Shown one piece after another: positions 6,175 to 7,696 of a stretch of 7,696 bases of DNA. Source of the stretch: Comamonadaceae bacterium (GTDB taxonomy: Bacteria; Pseudomonadota; Gammaproteobacteria; Burkholderiales; Burkholderiaceae_C); contig JAJTBK010000187.1 in NCBI GenBank assembly GCA_021286965.1, positions 1 through 7,696 on the forward strand, read 5' to 3'. Positions within the stretch are counted from its first letter, which is position 1. Each line of letters begins with the position of its first letter. The notes beneath the pieces were generated by a model. The model had not been told where the DNA came from. It did not search any database and was given only the letters and a program-made list of their open reading frames with translations. The translations under genes and the position numbers were made by a program.

Positions 6175-7696
<1,522 letters not shown>

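Overview
The window is GC-rich chromosomal DNA that most likely comes from a betaproteobacterium of the order Burkholderiales, probably family Comamonadaceae (Acidovorax, Alicycliphilus or a relative). The reasons are the nadE-glnB pair, a sigma factor/DUF3619/DUF3106/RDD cluster lying divergent to ilvBNC, and an ilvB-ilvN intergenic repeat of a kind I associate with that family. This is inferred from gene content and protein style; no database was searched. I see no mobile elements, tRNA or rRNA genes, CRISPR arrays or broken genes.

Layout. (1) 1-587, plus strand: the 3' end of nadE (glutamine-dependent NAD+ synthetase), then a complete glnB (PII nitrogen-signalling protein). (2) 584-3995, minus strand: a tightly packed six-gene run, read from right to left. 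It encodes a small ECF-like sigma factor, a DUF3619 single-pass membrane protein, a DUF3106 membrane-anchored protein, an RDD-family membrane protein, diacylglycerol kinase (dgkA) and a LOG-family nucleotide phosphoribohydrolase. Three of its five junctions are 4-base ATGA stop/start overlaps, and the other two gaps are 17 and 35 bases. The run ends tail-to-tail with glnB, and the two stop codons share one TTAA palindrome. (3) 3996-4275: a 280-base divergent intergenic region with candidate promoters in both directions, an inverted repeat beside the sigma-operon promoter, and a GC-rich ilvB leader that can fold in alternative ways. (4) 4276-7696, plus strand: ilvB, ilvN and ilvC (truncated by the window end), the core of branched-chain amino acid synthesis. 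A structured repeat sits between ilvB and ilvN.

How the genes work together. IlvB and IlvN form acetohydroxyacid synthase, and IlvC carries out the next step toward valine, leucine and isoleucine. GlnB senses 2-oxoglutarate/glutamine status, and NadE consumes glutamine. The minus-strand run looks like a regulated envelope module: a sigma factor, a candidate membrane anti-sigma (DUF3619), a candidate periplasmic helical protein (DUF3106), two membrane proteins and a nucleotide-salvage type enzyme. Individual families are recognisable, but I know of no demonstrated function for DUF3619 or DUF3106. This module is the best candidate in the window for an undescribed system.
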